From assembly GCA_902602695.1 (NCBI GenBank), contig CACKRO010000001.1, positions 1-64,000 on the forward strand: a DNA stretch of 64,000 nt, given 5' to 3'. Below, one piece after another: positions 38,634 to 47,281 of the stretch (position 1 is its first letter; each line of letters starts with the position of its first letter). Origin of the DNA: an uncultured Alphaproteobacteria bacterium. Its GTDB lineage: Bacteria > Pseudomonadota > Alphaproteobacteria > HIMB59 > GCA-002718135. The position numbers were made by a program, and so were the translations under genes. The notes below the pieces were generated by a model. That model did not search any database. It was not told where the DNA came from and saw only the letters and a program-made list of their open reading frames with translations.

Positions 38634-39410
38634 TTAAAGTAAAGTAAGTTTTTCAATTAAATCATTATGGATTTTATTGTTAGATGCAACTAAATCACGA
38701 CAATTTGTTTCCCAAGCATTTCCATCAATTTTGGAAACTTTACCTCCCGCTTCTTTAACTAAGAGAATACCAGAGGAAATATCCCATAAATTGATACCTT
38801 TTTCCCAAAAACCATCTAATTTGCCGGATGCAACATAAGCTAAATCCAGACCTGCTGATCCAAGTCTTCTTATTCCCGCTGAAGATTTTAGAATTTCATC
38901 TATTTCATTTAAATAATTTTTATAAATTCTTTCTCCAAATGGGAGTCCAGTTCCTATCAAACAATCAGAAAAAATACTTCTATTTGATACTCGAAGTCTA
39001 GTATTATTACACCAAGACCCCTTACCTTTTGAGCTCCAAAAAAATTCATTTAAAATTGGATTGTAAATAACGCCATCGGTGATTTCATTATTTGTCATTT
39101 TGGCAACAACTATTCCAACATGCGGTATTCCATGAATAAAATTAGATGTTCCGTCTATGGGATCAATAATTATGGTATTTTCATTACCTTTTATATCACC
39201 AGTTTCTTCAGTTATGTAAGTATAGTCTGGATAGTAATATTTTAAAGTCTCTAAAAGTGTTTTCTCTACTTTTAAATCCGCATTTGTTACAAAATCTCCA
39301 ACTGATTTAGATTTTATTTGTAAATTTTCTAATTCTCCAAAATCTCTTAATAATATTTTACCAGCTTTTTTTACAGCTTTTTCAAAAATATTAATTACAG
39401 CAGGTTGCAT
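38634..39410 (-). CDS. suhB: Inositol monophosphatase family protein (SuhB-like)
   Basis: 258 residues. The metal site is intact: Glu68-Glu69 in ITEETGD, and DPIDGTSNFIHG (83-94) with Asp83 and Asp86, plus the late NLWDISSGILLVKEAGG. The family hydrolyses inositol-1-phosphate or related sugar phosphates; SuhB of E. coli also works in rRNA transcription antitermination. It starts at the efp stop with a one-base overlap and lies in an operon with efp and bL31, a context that fits a ribosome-linked role as well as a metabolic one. Confidence 0.93.
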   Translation of the reverse strand: MQPAVINIFEKAVKKAGKILLRDFGELENLQIKSKSVGDFVTNADLKVEKTLLETLKYYYPDYTYITEETGDIKGNENTIIIDPIDGTSNFIHGIPHVGIVVAKMTNNEITDGVIYNPILNEFFWSSKGKGSWCNNTRLRVSNRSIFSDCLIGTGLPFGERIYKNYLNEIDEILKSSAGIRRLGSAGLDLAYVASGKLDGFWEKGINLWDISSGILLVKEAGGKVSKIDGNAWETNCRDLVASNNKIHNDLIEKLTLL

Positions 39411-39979
39411 TAATTTTTAGATTTTTCAATATAACTACTATCAATTGTACTGATTACTATTTTATCATCAACTGCAATAAATTGAGGCACAGATGTTTTA
39501 ATATTCTTTTCTAAAGTTGCTGGTTTATACGAAGATGCAGCTGTCTGACCTTTTACGACCCCTTCAGTTTCCACAACAGTTAATACGATACTATCAGGTA
39601 AATCAATACCGACTGGTTTTTCATTATAGAAGTTAATAAGGACATCACTATTCTCAATTAAAAATTTTGATTGATCTTTAGTTAATATGTCGGAACCAAG
39701 CTCTATTTGCTCATAGGTTTGTTTATCCATAAATATAAAGTTGTTATTATCCTCATAAAGATACTGGTATTCTTTTTCATCAAGAATAGCTCTTTCAACT
39801 GTTTCTGATGATCTAAACCTATTATTCATTTTAGTACCGTCCCTTATTTCTTTAAGTTCAGCCTGTAAGTATGCCCCTCCTTTACCTGGTTGAGTATGCT
39901 GCGTTTTCAAAACCTTCCAGAGTTTATTATTAATCTCTAAAATATTTCCCACTTTAATTTCATTGCCATCTATTTTCAT
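39410..39979 (-). CDS. efp: Translation elongation factor P
   Basis: 189 residues, the normal three-domain length. Lys33 in QPGKGGAYLQ is the tip residue that is lysylated when EpmA/EpmB are present; neither is in the window. Later blocks (VLTVVETEGVVKGQTAA and VPQFIAVDDKI) are typical of domains II-III. EF-P relieves ribosome stalling at proline runs. It overlaps the upstream unknown gene by four bases and suhB by one, so all three are translationally coupled. Confidence 0.96.
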   Translation of the reverse strand: MKIDGNEIKVGNILEINNKLWKVLKTQHTQPGKGGAYLQAELKEIRDGTKMNNRFRSSETVERAILDEKEYQYLYEDNNNFIFMDKQTYEQIELGSDILTKDQSKFLIENSDVLINFYNEKPVGIDLPDSIVLTVVETEGVVKGQTAASSYKPATLEKNIKTSVPQFIAVDDKIVISTIDSSYIEKSKN

Positions 39980-40374
39980 AATTTTATCATTAATTTTTTT
40001 TCTATATTTTTAATTTTTGTAAGATCTACTACATCAAAAGTAGGATTTAATAAAATGTTATTTTTTTTAGCAATTTGATTAATTTTATTTAAGATAATTT
40101 TATTATTTTTTAATTTTATATAATCAATATTTTCATGAGTTAATAAAATACTTAGACCTTGATCATAGCCTGAGTCAACAAAAAATTTGGTATTATGTGT
40201 CTTATATTTTTTATTAATATAGTTTATTAATGACCTTAACCACTCTACTCCAAAACCTTTAATCAAGAAATATTTTATTAATATAACTGAAGTCTTAAAT
40301 TTTGATTTTCTAAATTGTATTAAACTTTCAATTTGTGTTAGTGTGGATACTGCAAAACAAATTTTTTTAGGCAC
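39976..40374 (-). CDS. Unknown conserved-looking protein between gapA and efp
   Basis: 132 residues, not recognised. The N-terminal KKICFAVSTLTQIESLIQFRKS resembles a beta-alpha unit, and the alternation of beta-like (SVILIKYFLI, TKFFVDS, IDYIKL) and helical stretches could be part of a TIM barrel or a Rossmann-like domain. There are no metal or nucleotide motifs and no signal peptide. It overlaps the gapA stop by one base and the efp start by four, so it is almost certainly translated. It is very AT-rich (Ile/Lys/Asn-rich). A reduced remnant of a neighbouring metabolic gene in other alphaproteobacteria is possible, but I cannot show it. Confidence 0.7.
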   Translation of the reverse strand: MPKKICFAVSTLTQIESLIQFRKSKFKTSVILIKYFLIKGFGVEWLRSLINYINKKYKTHNTKFFVDSGYDQGLSILLTHENIDYIKLKNNKIILNKINQIAKKNNILLNPTFDVVDLTKIKNIEKKLMIKL

Positions 40375-41378
40375 TAAACAAATTTTTTAAGATCAACCAT
40401 AGTATCTATCATTCTATTAGAAAATCCCCATTCATTATCATACCACGCTAAAACTCTACAGAATTTGTCCTTTACAACTTGAGTTTGGCTCATATCAAAT
40501 ACAGAACTACTTGAGTTATGATTAAAATCAATTGAAACTAAAGGCAATGAGTTTGTTGTAAGAATTCCATTTAATTTTTTAGTTGTTGAAGCTTGATGAA
40601 CTAGAGAGTTAATTTTTTCTGGATTTGTTTTTTTCTTACTTACAAATGTAAGATCTATAAGAGAAACATTAGGAGTAGGTACTCGAATAGCTGTTCCATC
40701 TAGTTTACCTTTTAGTTTAGGTAACACTAGACTCAACGCCTTTGCAGCTCCTGTAGAAGTAGGAATCATTGACTCAGCTGCAGCTCTTGCTCTTCTTAAA
40801 TCTGAATGAGCTTGATCAACTGTTTTTTGATCTCCAGTATAACTATGAATTGTTGTCATGAAACCGCTTTCTATTCCTAATTTTTCATCAAGAACCATTG
40901 CTAAAGGTGCAAGACAATTAGTTGTACAAGATCCATTAGAAATTACATTATGCTTTTTTGAAATAGTATTGTTGTTTACTCCTTGAACTATTGTTGCATC
41001 TACATTTGATGCTGGCGCAGAAATAATAACTTTCTTAGCTCCTGCATTTAAATGAGAAATTGCTTTTTCTTTAGAAGTAAATACACCACTACATTCAAGA
41101 ACAACATCTACCTTCAGATTTTTCCAAGGAAGATTATTTGGATCTCTCTCAGAATAAAAATTTATTTTGTGTTTGCCAATTTTTAATCCATTTTTAATTG
41201 AACTAATCTCATCTTTAAGAATACCATGAACACTATCAAATTTAAGTAAATGTGCACTGCTCTCAAGACTTCCTAATTCATTAATAGCAACAATATTAAT
41301 ATCTTTAGGATCTTTTTCTAATAAAGCTCTAAAAACAAGTTTTCCAATTCTCCCAAATCCATTTATTGCAACTTTCAT
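40374..41378 (-). CDS. gapA: Glyceraldehyde-3-phosphate dehydrogenase
   Basis: 334 residues, type I. Nucleotide-binding INGFGRIG is at 5-12 and the catalytic Cys is Cys151 in SNGSCTTNC. TTIHSYTGDQ, SMIPTSTGAAKA and the final WYDNEWGFSNRM are standard. After the second strand it has NE (33-34) where NAD-specific enzymes usually have ND, so cofactor preference may differ, but the TGAAKA block argues against erythrose-4-phosphate dehydrogenase. It oxidises G3P to 1,3-bisphosphoglycerate. No pgk follows, unlike in many alphaproteobacteria. It lies 11 bases downstream of tkt. Confidence 0.95.
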   Translation of the reverse strand: MKVAINGFGRIGKLVFRALLEKDPKDINIVAINELGSLESSAHLLKFDSVHGILKDEISSIKNGLKIGKHKINFYSERDPNNLPWKNLKVDVVLECSGVFTSKEKAISHLNAGAKKVIISAPASNVDATIVQGVNNNTISKKHNVISNGSCTTNCLAPLAMVLDEKLGIESGFMTTIHSYTGDQKTVDQAHSDLRRARAAAESMIPTSTGAAKALSLVLPKLKGKLDGTAIRVPTPNVSLIDLTFVSKKKTNPEKINSLVHQASTTKKLNGILTTNSLPLVSIDFNHNSSSSVFDMSQTQVVKDKFCRVLAWYDNEWGFSNRMIDTMVDLKKFV

Positions 41379-41389
41379 ATTTCTCCTTT

Positions 41390-43366
41390 TTATAAAGTTT
41401 TAATTATTTTTTCAATTAAGTAATCGTCTGTTATTTTAAAGTGCTTATATAAATCTTTGTAAGGACCGCTTTCACCAAAACTAGACATACCTACAAAATT
41501 TTCATCTTTAATATATTTTTCCCAACCATTTATAACGCCAGCCTCAATACCAAAAATAGGTTTATTGCCTAAAATTTCTTTTTTATAGTCATCATCATTT
41601 TTCTCAAACAATTCAAATGAAGGCATGCTTACAACTCTTACCTTTAAATTATTATTTTCAAAAAGTTTATTTGATACTGAGTAGGCAATCTCAACCTCAG
41701 AACCAGATGATAAAATTGTTGCATCATATTCTTTGAATTCTTTGATTTTGTAAGCACCTTTATTAACAAGATTTTCTTTTCTATTATCCATTTGTAGCAT
41801 TGGTAAATTTTGTCTTGTTAAAACTAAGATTGAAGGCCCGGTGTTATTTAAAGCACATTCCCATGCTTCTATGGTTTCAATGATATCACATGGTCTTATG
41901 ACAGTTAAATTAGGTATTGCTCTTAATGATGCAAGATGTTCAACAGGTTGATGTGTTGGCCCGTCTTCTCCCAATCCTATTGAATCATGTGTCATCACAT
42001 AAATAACTGGTATATTCATTATAGCTGATAATCTAATTGAAGGTCTGCAATAATCGGTGAATACTAAAAAAGTTCCTCCATATGGAATTAAACCTTTATG
42101 CAAAGCTATACCATTCATTACTCCAGCCATTCCGTGTTCTCTGATGCCATAATGAATATAATTCCCATTGAAATTATCAGATTTAATTATATTCATATCT
42201 TTAGCTTTAGTGTTATTTGATCCAGTAAGATCAGCAGATCCACCAATAAGATTTTTTTGATATTTTGAAATTAAGTTTAAAGTTAGTTCACTAGATTTTC
42301 TTGATGCACAATTTGTTTTATCATTAAGATGTTCAAATTTTAATTCTTTAAGTTTTTCTGAAAGTTTTGAATCAATTTTTTGATAATAACTATCTTTAAA
42401 AATTTCACTTTCAATTAACTTTTTATTTTTTGATAACCATGAATTTCTTGATCCATCATTTCTTTTGTAGAAATTTCTCCACTCATGTAATAAATCATCT
42501 GGAATTTCGAATGGTGAATAATTCCATTCTAATTTTTTTCTCGTTAAACTAATTTCCTCTTCACCAAGAGGCGAACCGTGCGATGAAGCAGAGCCCTCTT
42601 TGTTTGGAGAGCCAAAACCAATTTTAGTTTTACAAGAAATAATTGTTGGAGCATTACTTTCTTTTGCTTGAATTATAGCTTGATCAATTTCTTCATAGTT
42701 ATGACCATCTATTTCTATTATATTCCAATTATAAGCTTCAAATCTTTTATTCACATTGTCTGAAACTGAAAGTTCAGTTGAGCCATCTATAGAAATAGAA
42801 TTATTATCAAAAAACATAATAAGCTTATTTAATTTTAAATGTCCTGCTAAACTACATGCTTCATGGCTTAAACCTTCCATTAGGCATCCATCTCCTGCAA
42901 AAACATAGGTGTGATGATCAATTAATTCTTTTCCATAATTATTTGATAGTTTTTTTTCTGCTAACGCCATTCCAACTGCGTTTGCTAAACCTTGAGATAA
43001 AGGACCGGTAGTTGTTTCTATTCCTTCAGCACTTCCGTATTCTGGGTGACCTGCAGTTTTATTATGTAATTGTCTAAAATTTTTAATTTGATTTATGTCG
43101 ATGTCTTTATAACCTGTTAGATATAAACAAGAATATAAAAGCATAGAGCCGTGTCCATTTGAGATAATTAATCTGTCTCTATCAATCCAATTTGGGTCAT
43201 TTGGATCAAACTTTAAATGATTTTTATAAAGAACTGTTGCGATATCAGCCATACCCATAGGCATACCAGGATGACCAGACTTTGCTTTTTCAACTGCATC
43301 CATTGATAAAAATCTAATACAATTTGATAATTGCCTTAGATTTTTGATATTATTTAAATTATTCAA
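41390..43366 (-). CDS. tkt: Transketolase
   Basis: 658 residues, standard. Thiamine-diphosphate binding is shown by FAGDGCLMEGLSHEA with the later FDNNSI. SGHPGMPMGMADIATVLY at the N-terminus, GIREHGMAGVMNGIALH and GLGEDGPTHQPVEHLASLRAIPN in the second half are diagnostic. It moves two-carbon units among sugar phosphates in the pentose phosphate pathway. It is the first gene of the minus-strand run tkt-gapA-unknown-efp-suhB-rpmE; its promoter must lie in the 85-base divergent gap before 43452. Confidence 0.97.
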   Translation of the reverse strand: MNNLNNIKNLRQLSNCIRFLSMDAVEKAKSGHPGMPMGMADIATVLYKNHLKFDPNDPNWIDRDRLIISNGHGSMLLYSCLYLTGYKDIDINQIKNFRQLHNKTAGHPEYGSAEGIETTTGPLSQGLANAVGMALAEKKLSNNYGKELIDHHTYVFAGDGCLMEGLSHEACSLAGHLKLNKLIMFFDNNSISIDGSTELSVSDNVNKRFEAYNWNIIEIDGHNYEEIDQAIIQAKESNAPTIISCKTKIGFGSPNKEGSASSHGSPLGEEEISLTRKKLEWNYSPFEIPDDLLHEWRNFYKRNDGSRNSWLSKNKKLIESEIFKDSYYQKIDSKLSEKLKELKFEHLNDKTNCASRKSSELTLNLISKYQKNLIGGSADLTGSNNTKAKDMNIIKSDNFNGNYIHYGIREHGMAGVMNGIALHKGLIPYGGTFLVFTDYCRPSIRLSAIMNIPVIYVMTHDSIGLGEDGPTHQPVEHLASLRAIPNLTVIRPCDIIETIEAWECALNNTGPSILVLTRQNLPMLQMDNRKENLVNKGAYKIKEFKEYDATILSSGSEVEIAYSVSNKLFENNNLKVRVVSMPSFELFEKNDDDYKKEILGNKPIFGIEAGVINGWEKYIKDENFVGMSSFGESGPYKDLYKHFKITDDYLIEKIIKTL

Positions 43367-43451
43367 ATACTTACCTTTATGATTAATGTAAAATTATTTA
43401 ATATGGGTTCATTACCGTGACAACTATAAAATTACAAACTATAAAATTATA

Positions 43452-43640
43452 ATGGAAATACAAAAAAAAATTACAGTTCTAAGCGAAAACTTAAATAATC
43501 TAAGATCATCTTTAGAAGATTTTAGGGATCATCATAATTCCAAGAATCAAAAAATTAAAAATCTTGAAAATGAAATTAAAAATTTACGAAAACAAATGTT
43601 AGAGTATATTGATGAATTGGAACTTCTAATTAAAAAATAA
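43452..43640 (+). CDS. Small coiled-coil protein, DUF4164-like
   Basis: 62 residues, almost entirely one heptad-repeat helix (Leu/Ile at regular spacing, Glu/Lys/Asn-rich), with no cysteine or membrane segment. Small coiled-coil proteins sometimes annotated DUF4164 sit just before zapA in alphaproteobacteria, and this one ends two bases before zapA, so a divisome-related role is plausible. The family name is tentative, as such low-complexity helices are hard to tell apart. Confidence 0.65.
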   Translation: MEIQKKITVLSENLNNLRSSLEDFRDHHNSKNQKIKNLENEIKNLRKQMLEYIDELELLIKK

Positions 43641-43642
43641 CT

Positions 43643-44062
43643 ATGCCTTTTTATAAGACTAAAATTTTAAATAGAGAAATTTCATTAGAATATGAAAAAA
43701 AAGATGAAAAAAATATCATAGATTCAATTAATTTAATTAATGAAAAAATTGATAATAAACTACAAAATCCAAAATATTCTAATGGAAAAATAAGTGATAC
43801 TATATTGTTATCACTTCTCTCCATTGAGCTTCAAGCAGAGCTTTCAGAAAAATTAAATATACAAAAAAATTCAGAAATAAATGATACCAAAAATGAAGAA
43901 TATCTTAAGAATAATTTAGAACTTAAAGATAAAATATTAAAACTACAAAATGAAAAAAAAATTTTAGAAGATGAAAAATTAAAATTAGATCAAGAATTTG
44001 ATGAAATAAATAAAAAAGTAGAAGGTTTAATTGATATGATTAAGAATTCTTACTATGAATAA
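43643..44062 (+). CDS. zapA: Cell division protein ZapA
   Basis: 139 residues. The N-terminal half shows the ZapA domain: a short strand with ILNREISLEY, then a helix with INLINEKID and the ISDTILLSLLSIELQAEL helix. The rest is a long coiled coil (about 85-135), as in ZapA dimers. ZapA cross-links FtsZ filaments at midcell. In many proteobacteria 6S RNA lies between zapA and the cyclo-ligase gene; here the two genes overlap by eight bases, so no RNA gene fits. Confidence 0.82.
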   Translation: MPFYKTKILNREISLEYEKKDEKNIIDSINLINEKIDNKLQNPKYSNGKISDTILLSLLSIELQAELSEKLNIQKNSEINDTKNEEYLKNNLELKDKILKLQNEKKILEDEKLKLDQEFDEINKKVEGLIDMIKNSYYE

Positions 44063-44636
44063 TATTAAAGATGAAAAATTAATTATCAGAAAAAAACAAA
44101 AAATTATCAGAGATATGATTTTTAATAATAAGCCATCTCATTTTACTTTATCTTTGTTCAATAAACTTTTTGAAAAAATTAACTTTAAAGAAATTAATAC
44201 AGTATCTAGTTTTATTTCTATAAACTCTGAAATAAATACAAAAGAGCTTAATAATCTTATCTTTATTAAAAATAAAATTTTATGTCTTCCAGTAATTGAA
44301 AAAAAAAATAGTCATTTAATCTTTAAGCAATTTAAGAATGAAGAGAATTTCGTAAAAGGGTATATGAATATATCAGAACCTCAAAATAAAAATAAAATTT
44401 TAAATCCAGAACTAATTTTTGTACCTTGTTTAGCTTTTGATCATAAGGGAAATAGATTAGGTTATGGGGGAGGATATTATGACAGGACTTTTGCTTATTT
44501 AAATAAAATTAATCATAGTTTCATATCAGTAGCATATGCATATGAAGAACAAAAGCTAGAATACATACCTGTAGACAAATTTGATTTTAAAGTGGATTAT
44601 GTTATTACTGAAAAAAATTTATATAGTTTTAAATGA
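44055..44636 (+). CDS. 5-formyltetrahydrofolate cyclo-ligase
   Basis: 193 residues (FAU1/YgfA family). The start region IRKKQKIIRD, the middle FVKGYMNISEPQ, and GNRLGYGGGYYDRTF near 130-145 are diagnostic. It converts 5-formyl-THF to 5,10-methenyl-THF with ATP, salvaging an inhibitory folate by-product. It overlaps the zapA end by eight bases and the next gene by four. In a genome with heavy THF traffic from DMGDH and Sox, it is part of the same C1 economy. Confidence 0.93.
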   Translation: MNNIKDEKLIIRKKQKIIRDMIFNNKPSHFTLSLFNKLFEKINFKEINTVSSFISINSEINTKELNNLIFIKNKILCLPVIEKKNSHLIFKQFKNEENFVKGYMNISEPQNKNKILNPELIFVPCLAFDHKGNRLGYGGGYYDRTFAYLNKINHSFISVAYAYEEQKLEYIPVDKFDFKVDYVITEKNLYSFK

Positions 44637-45424
44637 AAATTCTTTTTATAGGTGATATTGTTGGCAAGGCTTCACGAAAAAAAATTAAAGAAATTATCCC
44701 AACTCTTAAATCTAAATATAATACAGACTTAATTATTGCGAATGGTGAAAATGCTACTTCTGGATATGGACTTTCAAAAAAGGATGCAGAAGAATTATTT
44801 TCTAGCGGATTGGATCTACTTACACTTGGAAATCATGCATGGGATCAAAGAGATATGTTATCTTATATTGAAGAAAATCCAAAAATAATAAGAGCGTTGA
44901 ATTACCCTGAAGGTGTTCCTGGAAAAGGTTTTTATAAGATTGAACTTTTAAATGGAAAAAAAATTATCGTAGTACAAGTAATGCTTAGATTATTTATGAA
45001 TATGTCATTAGATGATCCTTTTAAAAGTATAATTGAATTTCTTCAAAAAGAAAAGTTAGGTGGTACTTGTGATGGAATAATAATTGATATGCATGGTGAA
45101 GCAACCTCTGAAAAAAAAGCTTTTGGATATTACGTTGATGGAAAAGTTTCAGCAGTTTTAGGTACACATACTCATGTACCAACAGGAGACAGCGTTATTT
45201 TACCTAGAGGTACAGCCTATCAAACAGATGTTGGAATGTCAGGTGATTATAATTCAATAATTGGTTTCGATATAAATAATCCAATCCACGGATTTGTTAA
45301 GGGGTATAGGGCTGAAGGTAGATTTACGCCGGCTACTGAAAACATAACTATATGTGGAGCTTTAATAGACATCGATATTAATACTGGTTTAGCTAAAAAA
45401 ATCACCCCAATTCAAGAGACATAA
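44633..45424 (+). CDS. YmdB-type metallophosphoesterase (TIGR00282)
   Basis: 263 residues. The dimetal ligands fit the family: Asp8 in FIGDIVG, Glu39-Asn40 in ANGENAT, Asn67-His68 in LGNHAWDQ, and His-rich DMHGEATSEK and GTHTHVPTGD later. Bacillus YmdB is a cyclic-nucleotide phosphodiesterase affecting development; the role in alphaproteobacteria is undefined. The segment VVQVMLRLFMNMS, where NLLGRVFM is more usual, is a little unusual. It overlaps the cyclo-ligase gene by four bases; yebC follows after 79 bases. Confidence 0.92.
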   Translation: MKILFIGDIVGKASRKKIKEIIPTLKSKYNTDLIIANGENATSGYGLSKKDAEELFSSGLDLLTLGNHAWDQRDMLSYIEENPKIIRALNYPEGVPGKGFYKIELLNGKKIIVVQVMLRLFMNMSLDDPFKSIIEFLQKEKLGGTCDGIIIDMHGEATSEKKAFGYYVDGKVSAVLGTHTHVPTGDSVILPRGTAYQTDVGMSGDYNSIIGFDINNPIHGFVKGYRAEGRFTPATENITICGALIDIDINTGLAKKITPIQET

Positions 45425-45503
45425 TTTACATATATTAGACACATTTATCTAATATTTTATATCTTTACTAACATCGGATTAAATATTTATAAATCTACTC
45501 TTA

Positions 45504-46253
45504 ATGGCAGGTCACTCAAAATTTAAAAATATTATGCATCGTAAAGGTGCGCAAGATAAAAAAAGAGCAAAAGTTTTCTCAAGACTTGGAAGAGAAATTT
45601 CTGTCGCTGTTAAAGTAGGAGGTGAAGATATTGAAAGTAATATCAGATTAAGATCTGCAATTGCTTCAGCCAAGTCTCTAAATATGCCAAAAGATAATAT
45701 TGAGAGGGCAATTAAAAAAGGTCAAGGAAATGATCCTGATAGTAATTATGAAGAAGTAAGATATGAAGGTTATGGCCCTGAAGGTATTGCAATAATAGTT
45801 GAGGCACTTACAAATAATAAAAATAGAACAGCTGCTGAGATTAGGTCCTCTTTTAGTAAACATGGAGGTAATTTGGGTGAAACAGGAAGTGTTAGTTTTG
45901 GTTTTGATAGATTTGGAAATATTACTCTTGATAAAAGTTTAGTAAAAGAAGATCAGCTTCTAGAATTTCTTATAGAAAATAATACAGAAGATTATGAAAT
46001 TAATGATACAGAATATTCAATATACTGTGATCAAAATGATTTGCATGAACTTAATGATAAAATAATTAAAAAGTACGGTCAGACTAGCTCTGCAAATTTA
46101 ATTTGGAAAAGTAAAAATAATATAAATATTGGAAAAGATACAGCAGATAAACTATTTAAATTACTTGAAGTTTTAGAAGACAATGACGACGTTCAAGTTG
46201 TATCATCAAATTTTGAAGTTGAAGATAATGTTCTATCTTCACTCACAGCCTAA
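45504..46253 (+). CDS. yebC: YebC/PmpR family protein
   Basis: 249 residues, full length. MAGHSKFKNIMHRKGAQD at the N-terminus, SLNMPKDNIERAIKKG and GYGPEGIAIIVEALTNNKNRT are hallmark sequences, with GNLGETGSVSF after them. YebC-family proteins act as transcriptional regulators in some species and, in recent work, on ribosomes stalled at proline-rich runs. In most alphaproteobacteria it is followed by ruvC-ruvA-ruvB; here a small nuclease-like gene follows after 14 bases. Confidence 0.96.
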   Translation: MAGHSKFKNIMHRKGAQDKKRAKVFSRLGREISVAVKVGGEDIESNIRLRSAIASAKSLNMPKDNIERAIKKGQGNDPDSNYEEVRYEGYGPEGIAIIVEALTNNKNRTAAEIRSSFSKHGGNLGETGSVSFGFDRFGNITLDKSLVKEDQLLEFLIENNTEDYEINDTEYSIYCDQNDLHELNDKIIKKYGQTSSANLIWKSKNNINIGKDTADKLFKLLEVLEDNDDVQVVSSNFEVEDNVLSSLTA

Positions 46254-46267
46254 TGAAAGGAACATAA

Positions 46268-46561
46268 ATGCCGGATAAAGCCTGGAAAAAAAGAGAGAGA
46301 GATGTTGCAAGTTATTTCAACGGGACAAGGACACCTTTGAGCGGAGGTAATGGTAAAGTAACAAGAGCTGATGTAATTCATGAAGACTTATTTATAGAAT
46401 GTAAATTAAGAGCAAAGCATACAGCAATTAGTTTATGGGATGATACAGCAAAGCTGGCCAAAGAGGAGGGTAAGACACCAGTGATAGCATTATGTGAAAA
46501 AAATAGACCAGGTTTTTGGGTTATGGTTCATAGTAGTGATCTTGAAAAAATTAAAAAATAA
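46268..46561 (+). CDS. Hjc-like PD-(D/E)xK nuclease, candidate Holliday-junction resolvase
   Basis: 97 residues. The order of charged residues matches archaeal Hjc: Glu10-Arg11 in KRERDVA, Arg21 in GTRTPLSGGNG, Asp35 in RADVIH, and Glu44-Cys45-Lys46 in FIECK, followed by a helix and a PVIALCEKNRPGFWVMV strand pair. Spacings (10/35/44/46) are close to Hjc (9/33/46/48). This is the PD-(D/E)xK active-site layout, so a magnesium-dependent DNA endonuclease is likely. It occupies the place of ruvCAB between yebC (14-base gap) and tolQ (5-base gap), which hints at recombination work. Other small phage-type endonucleases share this fold, so function is unproven. AAAGGAAC before the ATG is a usable ribosome site. 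Confidence 0.72.
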   Translation: MPDKAWKKRERDVASYFNGTRTPLSGGNGKVTRADVIHEDLFIECKLRAKHTAISLWDDTAKLAKEEGKTPVIALCEKNRPGFWVMVHSSDLEKIKK

Positions 46562-46566
46562 TTAAT

Positions 46567-47280
46567 ATGGCAGATATAAATAGTGCTAATTTATCGACAG
46601 AAGCTCCAGATTTTTCAATGCTTGCTTTATTTATGCAAGCTGACCTTGTAGTTAAATCTGTAATTATAATTTTAATCTTAGCCTCTCTTTATTCCTGGAA
46701 TGTAATAATTTCAAAAATTTTAAGAATTAGACAATTAAAAAAACTTGAAAAAGAATTTGAAGATATTTTTTGGTCTGGAAATTCTTTTGAAGATTTATAT
46801 GAAACTTTAAACTTTAATCAGAACGATCCAAAATCAAAATTATTTTGTGCTGCAATTTTAGAGTGGAAAAAAAGTAAACATCAATATGAAAATGATAATT
46901 CAGATATAAATTCTTTAAAGGATAGAATGATGAGATCAATGACAGTTGTGTTTAATAAGGAAAGTGAAAATGTTGAGAGAAATTTAACTTTTCTTGCAAC
47001 TGCTGGATCAACTGCACCGTTTATAGGATTATTTGGAACAGTTTGGGGCATAATGAATAGTTTTAAATCTATCGCAATTGCACAAAATACCAATTTAGCA
47101 GTAGTTGCACCAGGTATTGCAGAGGCGCTATTTGCAACAGCTTTAGGGCTTTTTGTAGCTATACCAGCTGTGGTTGCGTACAATAAAATTTCAAACGACC
47201 TATCAAAATACTTTATATCCTTAGAAACATTTATGGATGAATTCTCAACAATTTTTTTTAGACAATTAGAGAAAAAATAA
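46567..47280 (+). CDS. tolQ: Tol-Pal system inner-membrane protein TolQ
   Basis: 237 residues, three membrane helices. The MotA/ExbB-type signature LATAGSTAPFIGLFGTVWG precedes the second helix, and APGIAEALFATALGLFVAIPAV forms the third. TolQ with TolR is a proton-driven motor that energises TolA and pulls the outer membrane inward during division. The thioesterase gene ybgC, often upstream of tolQ, is absent. tolR follows after one base. Confidence 0.96.
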   Translation: MADINSANLSTEAPDFSMLALFMQADLVVKSVIIILILASLYSWNVIISKILRIRQLKKLEKEFEDIFWSGNSFEDLYETLNFNQNDPKSKLFCAAILEWKKSKHQYENDNSDINSLKDRMMRSMTVVFNKESENVERNLTFLATAGSTAPFIGLFGTVWGIMNSFKSIAIAQNTNLAVVAPGIAEALFATALGLFVAIPAVVAYNKISNDLSKYFISLETFMDEFSTIFFRQLEKK

Positions 47281-47281
47281 A

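Noticed and set aside
43641..44060. A 6S RNA gene between zapA and the cyclo-ligase gene
   Set aside because: The two reading frames overlap by eight bases, leaving no room for a roughly 180-base RNA.
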